Shown here: positions 33,990-42,825 of the stretch, in pieces
Numbering within the stretch: position 1 is the first letter of the stretch
How the letters are laid out: the number at the start of each line of letters is the position of its first letter
From: Anaerolineales bacterium
GTDB taxonomy: Bacteria > Chloroflexota > Anaerolineae > Anaerolineales > E44-bin32
DNA: 54,698 nucleotides
Direction: 5' to 3'
NCBI GenBank assembly: GCA_029210945.1
Contig: JARGGH010000021.1
Location: forward strand, 1-54,698
Program-made: the position numbers and the translations under genes
The notes under the pieces: generated by a model
What the model was told of the DNA's origin: nothing
The model's input: only the letters and a program-made list of their open reading frames with translations
Database searches by the model: none

Positions 33990-34742
33990 ATGGAACGATC
34001 AGTATTGATCACGGGATCGGCCGGCGGTATTGGTGCGGCTGCCGTAAGACATTTCCACAACCAGGGCTGGGCAACGTATGCCACCGACCGTCGAGAGGTC
34101 GCTCCGGACATCGAGGCGGTGCGGTTTTTCCCATCGGATGTGTCGGATCCAGAGTCCGTCGAAACTCTTTTTAGCTGGCTTGGTGGACATACCGGGGCGC
34201 TCCACGCGCTGGTTAACAACGCCGCGATTCAGATCAGTAAACCGATCGCTGAGATGGGCGTCGAAGAATGGGACCGCACGATGGCATCCAATTTGCGTTC
34301 CGTCTTTCTCACCGCCCGCAGCGGATATGGCTTGCTCAAAGCCGCCGGCCAGGCCGCCATCGTCAACGTGAGTTCGGTGCACGCAGTCGCCACCTCGACA
34401 GGGATCGCCGCCTATGCCGCCAGCAAAGGCGGCATGCTGGCGCTCACGAAAGCCATGGCGATCGAATTCGCAGGCGATCAGATCCGCGTGAACGCAGTCC
34501 TCCCGGGCGCAGTCGACACGGAGATGCTCAGGAGCGGGCTGGGAAGGGGGCATGTGGCCGGGGACAGTGTCGAAAGTCGATTGAATGATCTCGGGGCGCG
34601 GACGGTGATGGGGCGGGTCGGCAAACCGGACGAAATTGCCTCGGCGATCTATTTCCTCGCTGACAAAGAGCAATCTTCATTCATGACCGGAAACACGCTG
34701 GTCGTCGATGGGGGCGCAACCGCCCGGTTGAGCACGGAGTAA
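33990..34742 (+). CDS. Short-chain dehydrogenase/reductase (FabG-like)
   Basis: A 250-residue classical SDR. The cofactor loop is TGSAGGIGA, followed by YATDRREV (an Asp at the end of the second strand suggests NAD+ rather than NADP+). ALVNNAAIQ, the catalytic Ser in IVNVSSVHA and YAASKGG with the catalytic Tyr-x3-Lys come next. The C-terminal NAVLPGAVDTEML, and MTGNTLVVDGGAT at the end, are typical of FabG-like enzymes. The substrate is unknown. ATG 33990 is preferred (GGAGATCGAG just before); ATG 33978 is also possible. It is followed by an aldo/keto reductase with a gap of 123 bases, perhaps in the same metabolic set. Confidence 0.88.
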   Translation: MERSVLITGSAGGIGAAAVRHFHNQGWATYATDRREVAPDIEAVRFFPSDVSDPESVETLFSWLGGHTGALHALVNNAAIQISKPIAEMGVEEWDRTMASNLRSVFLTARSGYGLLKAAGQAAIVNVSSVHAVATSTGIAAYAASKGGMLALTKAMAIEFAGDQIRVNAVLPGAVDTEMLRSGLGRGHVAGDSVESRLNDLGARTVMGRVGKPDEIASAIYFLADKEQSSFMTGNTLVVDGGATARLSTE

Positions 34743-34865
34743 CCGCCCGTGATCCTGCCGAACGCAGGGGTCTTTGATATCATTTCTCTCAGCGCGCACT
34801 TTTTTCAGATCTTGATCCAGGTCAGGGCAAACCGTTTCCCTGCGTTGGTCGTTTAAAGGATGGTT

Positions 34866-35834
34866 ATGAAGAATATCTTTGGGACGAGGCGATTAGGTCG
34901 CACAGATCTCCAGGTGACGCCCGTCGGGCTGGGGGTGATGCAGTTTGCAGGGGCAACCGGAATCTGGCGCTTGATCTTTGATGAGATGGATACGCCGGAG
35001 ATGCACGCCATCGTCCGGGCGGCGCTCGAGGGCGGCATCAATTGGTTTGACACCGCCGAGATCTACGGGCGGGGGCGTTCGGAAGAGGGTCTCGCAAGCG
35101 GCTTAAAGGCTGCGGGTAAAGCGGATGACGAAGTGCGTATCGCCACGAAGTGGATGCCGCTCTTACGCACCGCCGGGAACATCCGCAAGACGATCGGGGA
35201 ACGTAAACGCCGTCTGGCACCGTACAGCATCGATCTCTATTACGTCCATAACGCCACCGGCTTCTCATCGCCCGAGGCGGAGATGAACGCGATGGCCGAT
35301 CTCGTCGAGGCGGGAGACATCCGGACGGTTGGCGTGAGCAACTTTGATGAGGCAAGAATGCGCCGCGCTCATGGCGCGCTTGCGGAGCGGGGGATCCCGT
35401 TGGCGGCCAACCAGATGGAATTCAGTTTGTTGAACAGGAAGATCGAGGCCGATGGGGTCCTTGACGCCGCCCGCGAATTGGGGATCACGATTGTGGCATA
35501 TTCACCCCTGGCGCGCGGTTTATTGACCGGCAAATTCCATTATGACCCGGATGTGTTGAAAAACACGCCGATCGGCCGCCGCCTCTACCTGCAGAGGATG
35601 ATCGAAAAGACCCGCCCGCTGATCGATGCGCTTGGGTCTATCGCCCGGTCCCATGAGACCACCGCCGCTCAAGTGGCTTTGAACTGGCTGATCCAGGTTC
35701 ACGGGGAGACGGTGGTCGTGATCCCCGGGGCGTCGAGTGTGTCCCAGGCCGAAGAGGCAGCCGCCGTGATGGGCTTCAAGCTCACTACAGATGAAATTGA
35801 CCGGCTGGATCAGCTCTCAAAACAGTATCGATAG
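34866..35834 (+). CDS. Aldo/keto reductase
   Basis: A 322-residue NADPH-dependent oxidoreductase with a TIM barrel fold. The catalytic tetrad is visible: Asp and Tyr in FDTAEIYGRGRSEE, Lys in IATKW and His in YYVHNAT. The C-terminal coenzyme-binding loop appears as VVVIPGASSVSQAEEAAA. The N-terminus (RRLGRTDLQVTPVGLGVMQF) is that of the family AKR11-13-like subgroup. The substrate is unknown. ATG 34866 follows AAAGGA with five bases between; an ATG at 34860 would overlap that site. A hairpin terminator follows 52 bases after the stop. Confidence 0.9.
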   Translation: MKNIFGTRRLGRTDLQVTPVGLGVMQFAGATGIWRLIFDEMDTPEMHAIVRAALEGGINWFDTAEIYGRGRSEEGLASGLKAAGKADDEVRIATKWMPLLRTAGNIRKTIGERKRRLAPYSIDLYYVHNATGFSSPEAEMNAMADLVEAGDIRTVGVSNFDEARMRRAHGALAERGIPLAANQMEFSLLNRKIEADGVLDAARELGITIVAYSPLARGLLTGKFHYDPDVLKNTPIGRRLYLQRMIEKTRPLIDALGSIARSHETTAAQVALNWLIQVHGETVVVIPGASSVSQAEEAAAVMGFKLTTDEIDRLDQLSKQYR

Positions 35835-35885
35835 GATATCTTGCCGGGGAGTATCGTGCAGGGCAAATCTATATGTTGGCTGTCC

Positions 35886-35923
35886 AACACCTCACCCGTT
35901 TCAAGGCGAGGTGTTTCCCTTTT
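35886..35923 (+). terminator. Terminator after aldo/keto reductase
   Basis: AACACCTC pairs with GAGGTGTT around a loop of about 14 bases, followed by TCCCTTTT. It overlaps the 3' end of the convergent MFS gene. Confidence 0.6.
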
Positions 35924-37118
35924 GTCCCGCCGGCTGCCGATAGGCACTGTAGAGCAGCAGTATTCCGAGGAGCGTGAAGAACGCCGCTGCAGGGAAGATA
36001 TTGAACAAACTTGACTGCGTGATGCGTGCGCCCACGGCGGCGCCGACCATAAAACCCACGTTAACCGGCATGTAGGCAAATGACATTACACGGCCGCGCA
36101 CGCTCGGCTCGGCTGAAGAGGAGAGCACGGCGAAGGAGAGTGCGAAGACCGCCGAGACGACGCCGTTAACGATCGACCAGAGGATTGCGAACGGGAGGAG
36201 TTCCCTGATCCAGAACGGCAGCGGCCAGAGAAGCAAGGCGGTAATCGTGCCAGCGAACAGCACCCGCCAGCTACCGAACCGGTCGGCCAGCGCGCCGAGC
36301 AAGGGGGCAAGCACAAGCGTCGTCAGGCCGCTTGCGCCAATCACGATGCCGGTGATCGTGCCCTGGTCAGGACCCCGGTAGAGTTCGCCGATGACAAGCG
36401 GAATGTACGTGAAGGCCAGCATCCACCCACCGAAGAGCAGGAACAGGGCCGGGAAGAGTGCCCGCAACCGACGGTTTTCCCATACCATTCCCAGCGAATT
36501 CCAGGCCATGCGCAGGATCGGGCGTTTGTCCCGGGGGTCAGATCTGTATTCCTCGTGGTAGCCCCGGACGAGTGCCGCGATGACGAATGCGAGCATCAGG
36601 GCGTCGATCGCCAGCAAAGTCCTGAAGCCATATCGATCGAACACCCAACCACCGGTCAGCGGACCCAGAAACGCGCCGATCGGCGCGGCGCTGTTCATGA
36701 TCGAGAACGCCAACCCGATCCGGTTCGCGGGCACACGCTCGGCCAGGCTGGTCATCATCAGCCCGCTGTTTCCGAGCGCGAAACCGGTGAGGCTGCGCGC
36801 CAAGATGAAGACCCACAGGCTCTGGGTCAGATACGCCATCGCTGCGGCGATGAGCAGAACGATGAACGAGCGCAGAATGATAGGTTTGCGGGCGTAGCGA
36901 TCTGCGAGCGCGCCCCAAAGTGGGATGAAGGGGATCCCCACGCCGTTCGAAACTGCCGTGATCAATCCTACGAGCACGAGCACACAGTCCGGATCTGAAA
37001 CACCGAGACTCGGAAGGTGGAGCGGCGTGAAGGCCAGCAGCTGGCTGTAGAAAACAGTCTCGGCCAGGCTTGCAAGCGTGAAGAGCGCCAGCACTCGAGT
37101 CCAGGGTCGTCGTTTCAC
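35901..37118 (-). CDS. MFS transporter, 12 TM
   Basis: A 405-residue major facilitator protein. The loop 2-3 signature is PLWGALADRYARKPII and the second-half copy is PLLGALADRFGSWRVL. Twelve hydrophobic segments are seen. The GTG start at 37118 is chosen because GAGGG lies six bases before it; an ATG at 37169 would add a soluble leader. The family, closest by outline to drug or multi-purpose exporters, does not reveal the substrate. It converges on the aldo/keto reductase and diverges from the lipoprotein gene at 37405. Confidence 0.85.
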   Translation of the reverse strand: MKRRPWTRVLALFTLASLAETVFYSQLLAFTPLHLPSLGVSDPDCVLVLVGLITAVSNGVGIPFIPLWGALADRYARKPIILRSFIVLLIAAAMAYLTQSLWVFILARSLTGFALGNSGLMMTSLAERVPANRIGLAFSIMNSAAPIGAFLGPLTGGWVFDRYGFRTLLAIDALMLAFVIAALVRGYHEEYRSDPRDKRPILRMAWNSLGMVWENRRLRALFPALFLLFGGWMLAFTYIPLVIGELYRGPDQGTITGIVIGASGLTTLVLAPLLGALADRFGSWRVLFAGTITALLLWPLPFWIRELLPFAILWSIVNGVVSAVFALSFAVLSSSAEPSVRGRVMSFAYMPVNVGFMVGAAVGARITQSSLFNIFPAAAFFTLLGILLLYSAYRQPAGQKGNTSP

Positions 37119-37404
37119 AGAAATCCCTCGCCTATAGATAACCCCGGGAAGACGATCGAGGTTCGGCATTTTAGGCTTTCTAAATCAGGCGCGGGTTTGT
37201 TCTCTGAAATGGGCAGCAGGTTGTATCTGGTGCCCGTTACGATTCTCTCCAGGACGGGCAGTGACGGATTGGTAACAACCGGTAGCAAAACCGGAACCTC
37301 GCTGCAATGTCGGTGCAACCTGGAATATGCATACTTCACTTGATGGTACGGATGTCGCGATATCCTGCATCTGTCTATAATATCTCTCAAGGTGAGGTGA
37401 CCAT

Positions 37405-39219
37405 ATGAAAATCGCATTTCCAATTCGCTTAAAGTGGATCCGTTTTAAATTCTGGTTGTCGGATTTGTTCTCCATCCAACACGAGCGCCGATTCATCGAT
37501 CGGGACGCTGGCAAGCTGGGCGGCGTACTGCTGATCGCAGCTGTGCTGCTTACGTCCTGTGGTTCGTTTCAAATTGGCGTGGAACCCACCGGGACTCCGG
37601 TTGTGGATTCAACTCCGCCTGCACCCACCACGGTGGAGCCCGAAGCGACTCCTGCGGAGATACAGACCCAAACTGCGCATGCGGATCGCCCGGGCCCGGA
37701 CATTTACTGGATGCCGTATGGATCCGGGCTGCTCGAGTCGGACGATGTGATCATGGCTGAGGATGGCGTCGTCGGCTTCTCAGAGAGCCCGGTAACCTTC
37801 GAACTGTTCTATGACTTCAGCCCCTCAAGCGGCCGTATCGCCTACGGTTCTGAATTCTGGCACGCAGCAGCAAACTCCAACCGGGCCGTGTCCGATCTGT
37901 GGGTCTATGACTTCGCCTTTGAGCAGGCGCATCAACTGCTGGCCGATAACGTCGGGCGCGCTCTCTTCTCCCCGCGCCTGGCTTCCAGTGGATCATCCGA
38001 TCGCCTGGCGGCAGTTGTTTTCAGCCCCGAGCGAGGCGGATTCGATCTGGCGCTCGTCGAGAGCGATGGGAGCCTCGATGTACTGGCAGAATGCGCCTCT
38101 CCAAGCTTCAGTTGGTCGCCCGATGGCAGCATGATCGCCTATGAAGCGTGGACCGATCCCGAGGAAGAGTCGACCCGCGGGGAATGTGAAGACGTGTTTG
38201 TTGTATCCATCGATGACCGGTCGGTGACGAAACTCTCCGAGCAACCACCTTCCACGGGCGGATGGCACGGCGACCAGCCGATCTGGGCGGAGGGACAGGA
38301 TGCGCTTCTGCTGACTTACGCCTCGCCGGAATCGGTCTTCGCGGTCGCGCCGTTGGATGGTTCCGGTGCGTTTTTGGTGGATAAGGCGGAGTCCATCCCG
38401 GTCGATTACCTCCCCAATCCGATGTTCAGCCTGTGGTCGGAGACGCACAACAGTGTGATCGGCCAGACTGAGGGCATGTTTGATCCCTTCGGTGTGTGGG
38501 TCTACCAGTTTTCGCAGGATATGCGCACAGTTCAGGATGCCTACCGCATCACGGTCGACGGCCGAGAGCTGGATCTTCAACTGATCGGGTGGTGGGAAGA
38601 GGGTGAGAGTGTGCTGCTGCGGGATATCACCAACCTGAGCGAGCTAAATCAGTTCGGCCGGGCGATCGCCTGGTCGCTGGAGGACCGCTCATGGCAGCCG
38701 GTTCCTGATAACACCGCACCAATAGAGGTCAGGCTGCACGAGGATGATGTGCGCAGCGGTGTGGATGCGGTTGACCAGGCGATCGAGGCATTCGTAGACG
38801 GTGATCGAGGCGATCGGTTGGCGCTTCTTAAAATGATATCTGCCGAGTGCGTCGCTGAGGAATTTGGAGTGGGACCGCCACTTTGCCCGGCTGGCACTTC
38901 AGCAGGAACCGAGCTGGTGGTTTTCCCATACCGGGTTTACCGGGGAACCGAATTTGCGGCGGAAGAAGAACTTGCTGCGCTGGTCGATTTCGAAATCAAC
39001 GGTTTGTATGCAGTGCACCCGATCAGCGGAGAGTTTGAAGATGCCTGGTGGCCTGCGGGTGATTACCGGATCGTGTTTGCCTCCCCGGATGACGATCACG
39101 CCGTTGAGGTCATTGTCGATCAGGATGGCAATATCGTCCGTATCGAGTTCCGCGAGCAAACACCGGTCGAGGTTCTGTACGGTTACAGCGGCGACTTCAT
39201 CATCCCTCCGGTGGATTGA
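37405..39219 (+). CDS. Lipoprotein with WD40/TolB-like propeller
   Basis: A 604-residue exported lipoprotein. The signal peptide has an unusually long, basic and aromatic N-terminal part (about 38 residues) before the hydrophobic core and lipobox VLLTSC (Cys52). A Thr/Pro/Glu linker follows (to about 90). Residues about 110-420 contain repeated beta-strands of the TolB/WD40-like type, such as SPSSGRIAYGSEFW and SFSWSPDGSMIAYEAW, the Ser-Pro-Asp-Gly turn being typical. A C-terminal domain (about 430-604) has an acidic strand-rich pattern (DDVRSGVDAVDQAIEAFVDGD onward). GGTGAGG lies before the ATG, and a consensus TATAAT stands at 37376-37381, without a good -35 box. A GC-rich terminator follows. 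Confidence 0.82.
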   Translation: MKIAFPIRLKWIRFKFWLSDLFSIQHERRFIDRDAGKLGGVLLIAAVLLTSCGSFQIGVEPTGTPVVDSTPPAPTTVEPEATPAEIQTQTAHADRPGPDIYWMPYGSGLLESDDVIMAEDGVVGFSESPVTFELFYDFSPSSGRIAYGSEFWHAAANSNRAVSDLWVYDFAFEQAHQLLADNVGRALFSPRLASSGSSDRLAAVVFSPERGGFDLALVESDGSLDVLAECASPSFSWSPDGSMIAYEAWTDPEEESTRGECEDVFVVSIDDRSVTKLSEQPPSTGGWHGDQPIWAEGQDALLLTYASPESVFAVAPLDGSGAFLVDKAESIPVDYLPNPMFSLWSETHNSVIGQTEGMFDPFGVWVYQFSQDMRTVQDAYRITVDGRELDLQLIGWWEEGESVLLRDITNLSELNQFGRAIAWSLEDRSWQPVPDNTAPIEVRLHEDDVRSGVDAVDQAIEAFVDGDRGDRLALLKMISAECVAEEFGVGPPLCPAGTSAGTELVVFPYRVYRGTEFAAEEELAALVDFEINGLYAVHPISGEFEDAWWPAGDYRIVFASPDDDHAVEVIVDQDGNIVRIEFREQTPVEVLYGYSGDFIIPPVD

Positions 39220-39242
39220 ACAAGACAGTCCGCATATACCTG

Positions 39243-39274
39243 AAGCCCCCTGCGAGAGCGGGGGGCTTTTTTTG
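39243..39274 (+). terminator. Rho-independent terminator after propeller lipoprotein
   Basis: AAGCCCCC pairs with GGGGGCTT around a 10-base loop, followed by a T-run of five or more. Confidence 0.88.
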
Positions 39275-39951
39275 GCACTCTGTTCTACGTTCATCCAGGT
39301 TTTTATGAGTTCACACACCAGACTGAGATGTATCAGGATCATCGTTGTCGGAGTTGCGAATCCGGAAGGCTTGTTCGCCGGGCCCATCGTTCTAGATCAA
39401 CCGGCACGCGCCGCTTACCTCATGACTTTGGCTTCAAACTTGCAATCTAAATACTCACTATGGAGAAATCACAAGAAGGACAGGCTCAAAACCGTCTGAA
39501 TCCGCTTGACATCCTCGACACCCGGGCCGCGAACGGAAAGCGGGCAGTCCGTTCGATCCAATCGGGCCGACCGGGCGTTGATTCCGGACCCATGCAGGAC
39601 TCAACCTCGCTGAGAGGTTGGCTGGACCTGGCTGCCTACTGGATCCGGGAGCTGCTCTGGCGCCGCCGGTTCTGGTCCAGGATGGACCGCCGGGCGGTGG
39701 ACGACGAATAAGCCAGCTGGCGAGCCATCCACAGCGCTGATTTGAGCCCTTGACATCCCAACAATCATGACCGGGCCCCGCTTCCGGCGTCCCGGTCCCT
39801 GCTCGCGCATCATCCCCGCTCCACGGAAGTGGGTTTTCGCTTGCTGCGGCTGACCCCGGGTTGAGGGTGCCCGTACCGGCGCCGTCTCGCTGGTAGCCGT
39901 AAGATTGAATCACGCCTACAATAAATTCACTCGCTGCATCCGGGGGAAGAC
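39275..39951. other. Intergenic region with one doubtful small ORF
   Basis: 677 bases between two plus-strand genes. Apart from the weak ORF at 39460-39711 I see no gene, no RNA and no repeat. Long minus-strand frames here are rich in Pro, Arg and Ser and look like shadows of GC-rich non-coding DNA. The upstream part should hold the promoter of the HEAGH membrane protein. Confidence 0.4.
39460..39711 (+). CDS. Doubtful small ORF, 83 residues
   Basis: An 83-residue frame with a soluble basic N-terminal part and a Trp/Arg-rich C-terminal stretch (LDLAAYWIRELLWRRRFW, then SRMDRRAVDDE). No ribosome binding site is seen before the ATG. The Trp-rich amphipathic end could bind membranes, and its stop falls about 240 bases before the next gene. 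Without any family match it may be chance. Confidence 0.25.
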   Translation: MEKSQEGQAQNRLNPLDILDTRAANGKRAVRSIQSGRPGVDSGPMQDSTSLRGWLDLAAYWIRELLWRRRFWSRMDRRAVDDE

Positions 39952-41481
39952 GTGCGCTGGAAAGATCTGCTCTGGGGGCTTGCATACCCTGTCTACCAGG
40001 TGATCGGCACCTTCCGGCATGAAGCCGGGCATGCGCTGGCGGCGATCGCATTCGGGGGAGCGATCGAGGAGTTCGTTTTCCTTCCGACGAAAGGCTACTG
40101 GGGGTACGTACGATGGGAAGGCCCCCGTAATTTATTTACCAACGGTGCGCCCTATCTGCTCGATCTCCTCACGTTCTTGATCTTCTTCGTGATTTGCATG
40201 CGGCTGCCGTTTCGCCGGCGCTGGGTCTGGCTCAACCTGGTGATTATCGGCGCCGTCTCTCCATTGATCAACACAGCCTACAACTACCGGCCGAACCCTG
40301 AAAGGGTGAACGACGTCGATGTCCTGCTCGGAGACGGGAATGCGATCGTGGTTCATACGTACTTTGTTCTCACGATCCTGTTGTATCTTGCAGGCATTTA
40401 CATACTGTTCACGCGTGCGAAGATTCATGGTCATCAACCATCAGCGAGTCGTGCATGGACCGCCGTGCCGTCGATGATCGGGATAGTTCTACTCATTTCG
40501 ACGTGCTCATCGACATTGCTGTCGAGCGTCGAACCCAAAGAGCGGCAGGTGGTGGAAACGCCAACTCCCGCGTCGAAGCCCTCGCCGGTCGTTCATTCGG
40601 TGACGATGACACCTGCGATGACGCCTGAAGATACCTACGAAGCCATCTTTCGACAGGCGGTGTCGCATGTAGCCGGGGAGTACCCCCAGCGCGCTCCTAT
40701 TCAAGATCTGGAGTGGGAAGGTGGGTTCCATGCGGGTTCGCGGGATCCTGATACGATGGAAGGCGAATTTGCGGCCGGGGACTGGAATTTCCGCCTTTTC
40801 GACTGGGATGCGGCTGACCCCTCTGATGCGGTTGATGTTTCTATCCGGAATCCAGTTACCTTCTTCACTTGGACTGGGTCTGCCACTCTTGATCAAATCA
40901 ACGGACAGCTGCGGGCAGGGGGGCTTGTTCCGGAACCGGACTCATCTACGGGTGAATGGATCACGTACACCAATTCACGCTATGGTTATCGATTTACATA
41001 TCCGATAGAAGCAGATGTCATCGAGCATGGTGTGGACTGGATCGAAGACACTGATATTCCGGAAGGAATGGATGCCCGGGAAGCCAGACGTTTCTGGATC
41101 CAGGAATTGGGTCCTAATCTCTGCGTCCAGGTGGCGCTTGACGACGCCTTCATCTGGTTCAACCCGCCCGAAAATTTCGCGGCGCGGTTCATCTTCTGCC
41201 AGCATCTAGGCCCAAATGCTCCGGGTTGGAGCAGTCCTGAGCGCTCTGAAGTTGTGACGATCGATGGGGGCGAATACCTGCTTCAGGGTCGCGAGCTCAT
41301 CAAAATTGACGGCGGCGATCACGACGAAGCACTGAGCGTGGAGATCTCGTCCGGTATGCATGTACAGGTAGGCGTCACGACCGACTCTGAAGAGGATTAT
41401 GAACGCTATCGTGAGGACGTGCTGCCGGTGCTGCTGGCGATTCTGGAGACCTTTGAACCGTTTCCTCGCAGCGTAAACTAA
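39952..41481 (+). CDS. M50-like membrane metalloprotease fused to exported domain
   Basis: A 509-residue protein in two parts. The N-terminal half (about 1-195) is an integral membrane module with four or five helices and the zinc motif H23-E24-A-G-H27 in FRHEAGHALAAI, next to the first helix as in M50-type site-2 proteases. A possible third-ligand region is NPERVNDVDVLLGDG. The second half begins after a last helix (SMIGIVLLISTCSS) and a Thr/Pro linker. It is an exported domain, with a segment EWITYTNSRYGYRFTYPIEA that resembles the start of lipoprotein-type domains with a 'Y-x-n-x-x-y-g-f-x-f-x-Y-P' strand. GTG 39952 follows GGGGGAAG. It may cut a membrane protein and carry its own sensor; this is inference. 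Confidence 0.7.
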   Translation: MRWKDLLWGLAYPVYQVIGTFRHEAGHALAAIAFGGAIEEFVFLPTKGYWGYVRWEGPRNLFTNGAPYLLDLLTFLIFFVICMRLPFRRRWVWLNLVIIGAVSPLINTAYNYRPNPERVNDVDVLLGDGNAIVVHTYFVLTILLYLAGIYILFTRAKIHGHQPSASRAWTAVPSMIGIVLLISTCSSTLLSSVEPKERQVVETPTPASKPSPVVHSVTMTPAMTPEDTYEAIFRQAVSHVAGEYPQRAPIQDLEWEGGFHAGSRDPDTMEGEFAAGDWNFRLFDWDAADPSDAVDVSIRNPVTFFTWTGSATLDQINGQLRAGGLVPEPDSSTGEWITYTNSRYGYRFTYPIEADVIEHGVDWIEDTDIPEGMDAREARRFWIQELGPNLCVQVALDDAFIWFNPPENFAARFIFCQHLGPNAPGWSSPERSEVVTIDGGEYLLQGRELIKIDGGDHDEALSVEISSGMHVQVGVTTDSEEDYERYREDVLPVLLAILETFEPFPRSVN

Positions 41482-41646
41482 TAATCGAATCGTGCTGCAT
41501 GCACTCCATTACCCTTTCAGGATAGCTGGAGGCTGATAGAATCAGGGTAGGGAAAAAAATTAGAGCAGGTTGATGCTGAAGGTGCGGGGGGCCTGTTTGT
41601 GAGCCGCGCACCATTTAGCAATGCCGTACCAGTAAGGAGCAGATTG

Positions 41647-42126
41647 ATGACGGTCGAAAGCAATAAGGTTGTCGGATTCCATTACACATTAAAGAACGAA
41701 GCGGGCGAGGTCCTCGACCATTCTGAGGAAGACGCGCCACTGCATTACCTGCACGGCCACGATAATATCATCCCGGGGCTTGAGGATGAGATGGCCGGCA
41801 AAGATGTCGGAGGCTCGTTCACGGCGATCATCCCCCCGGAACAAGCATACGGCGAGCATAATGAATCGCTGGTCCAGGTCGTCAATCATGACGCATTCCA
41901 GGGAGTCGATCAGGTTCAAATCGGGATGCAGTTCAGCGCCGAGCTGGGCGGTCAGACGCGCATCATCACGATTAAAGACGTCCAGGGAGACGAGGTGACG
42001 TTCGATGCCAACCATCCATTGGCTGGAGAGACGCTGCATTTCGACGTTGAGGTTGTTGAGGTGCGGGATGCGTCGGAGGAGGAGTTGAGTCACGGTCACG
42101 TCCATGGGGACCACGGTCACCACTAA
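41647..42126 (+). CDS. slyD: SlyD-type FKBP peptidyl-prolyl isomerase
   Basis: A 159-residue chaperone-isomerase of the SlyD group (FKBP domain with an inserted flap). Marks are the FKBP strand VVGFHYTLKNEAGEVLDHSEED, the GHDNIIPGLEDEMAGKDVGG motif, the proline-binding PPEQAYGEHNESLVQV and the insertion after it, and the returning strand GETLHFDVEVVEVRDA. The His-rich tail (SHGHVHGDHGHH) is typical of SlyD proteins that bind Ni2+ or other metals and assist hydrogenase or metalloenzyme maturation. ATG 41647 follows AAGGAG. A strong terminator follows; it is a single-gene transcript. Confidence 0.93.
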   Translation: MTVESNKVVGFHYTLKNEAGEVLDHSEEDAPLHYLHGHDNIIPGLEDEMAGKDVGGSFTAIIPPEQAYGEHNESLVQVVNHDAFQGVDQVQIGMQFSAELGGQTRIITIKDVQGDEVTFDANHPLAGETLHFDVEVVEVRDASEEELSHGHVHGDHGHH

Positions 42127-42154
42127 ACCCCCGGTCCTATCCATTTCTACGATC

Positions 42155-42184
42155 CGTGGCGCGCCGCCAGGCGCGCCACGTTTG
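42155..42184 (+). terminator. Terminator hairpin after slyD
   Basis: CGTGGCGCGCC pairs over 11 bases with GGCGCGCCACG around GCCA. Only TTTGCG follows, so the U-tract is weak but the stem is very stable. Confidence 0.75.
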
Positions 42185-42299
42185 CGTTGAGATAGGCTGG
42201 AACCCGGGGGCGAGTGATCTTCAGATCCCCATTTGTAATCTCGCCGGAATCTAATGTAGACTTAGTAGGTCTAGTTTATCCTTGGCCAAGGAGGACGGC

Positions 42300-42743
42300 A
42301 TGTCTACGATTCGTTTGTTGCTGGAAAAGAAAGGGCACAATGTATGGTCGGTAGCGCCCGATGCGACTGTCTATGATGCGCTGCGGCTTCTGGACGAGCG
42401 TGATATTGGCGCGCTGCTCGTCATCCGCGGAGAAGAATTGGTCGGGATCCTCTCCGAGCGCGATTACGCTCGGAAGGTCGCATTGAAGGGCAAGACCTCG
42501 ATGAAGACCCCCGTCCACGAAATCATGACGGATCAGGTTATTGTGATCGGGCCGGAGCGGACGATCGAGCAAGCGATGGCGATCATGACCGAACGGCGTT
42601 TACGGCACCTGCCGGTCGTCGAGAATGACCAGGTGATCGGAGTGGTTTCAATCGGCGACCTCGTCAAGGAGATCATCGCCGATCGAGAATTCATCATCGA
42701 GCAGTTGGAATCCTATATCGCCGGTCAGCGAAGCGGGATGTGA
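42300..42743 (+). CDS. Two-CBS-domain protein
   Basis: A 147-residue protein made of two CBS domains (about 5-65 and 75-140), a pair that binds adenosine nucleotides (AMP, ATP, SAM). Marks are VWSVAPDATVYDALRLLDERDIGALLVI and GILSERDYARKVALKG in the first, and PVHEIMTDQVIVIGPERTIEQAMAIM and HLPVVENDQVIGVVSIGDLVKEI in the second. AAGGAGGA lies 8 bases before the ATG and overlaps a perfect 12-base palindrome CCTTGGCCAAGG. The partner protein is unknown. A terminator follows. Confidence 0.93.
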   Translation: MSTIRLLLEKKGHNVWSVAPDATVYDALRLLDERDIGALLVIRGEELVGILSERDYARKVALKGKTSMKTPVHEIMTDQVIVIGPERTIEQAMAIMTERRLRHLPVVENDQVIGVVSIGDLVKEIIADREFIIEQLESYIAGQRSGM

Positions 42744-42776
42744 ACACGACGGTCGATTGATCCGGTCAACCGCAGT

Positions 42777-42803
42777 AAGCCGTTCCCCCTCAAACGGCTT
42801 TTT
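42777..42803. terminator. Terminator between CBS gene and lipoprotein gene
   Basis: AAGCCGTT pairs with AACGGCTT around a C-rich 8-base loop, followed by TTT. It lies between convergent genes and can serve both. Confidence 0.75.
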
Positions 42804-42825
42804 GCAAAGGCTTGCTGGCGTTTAC

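Noticed and set aside
39458..40051. A 197-residue minus-strand frame in the gap before the HEAGH gene
   Set aside because: It is Pro/Arg/Ser/Gly-rich, overlaps the start of a clear gene and has no ribosome binding site.
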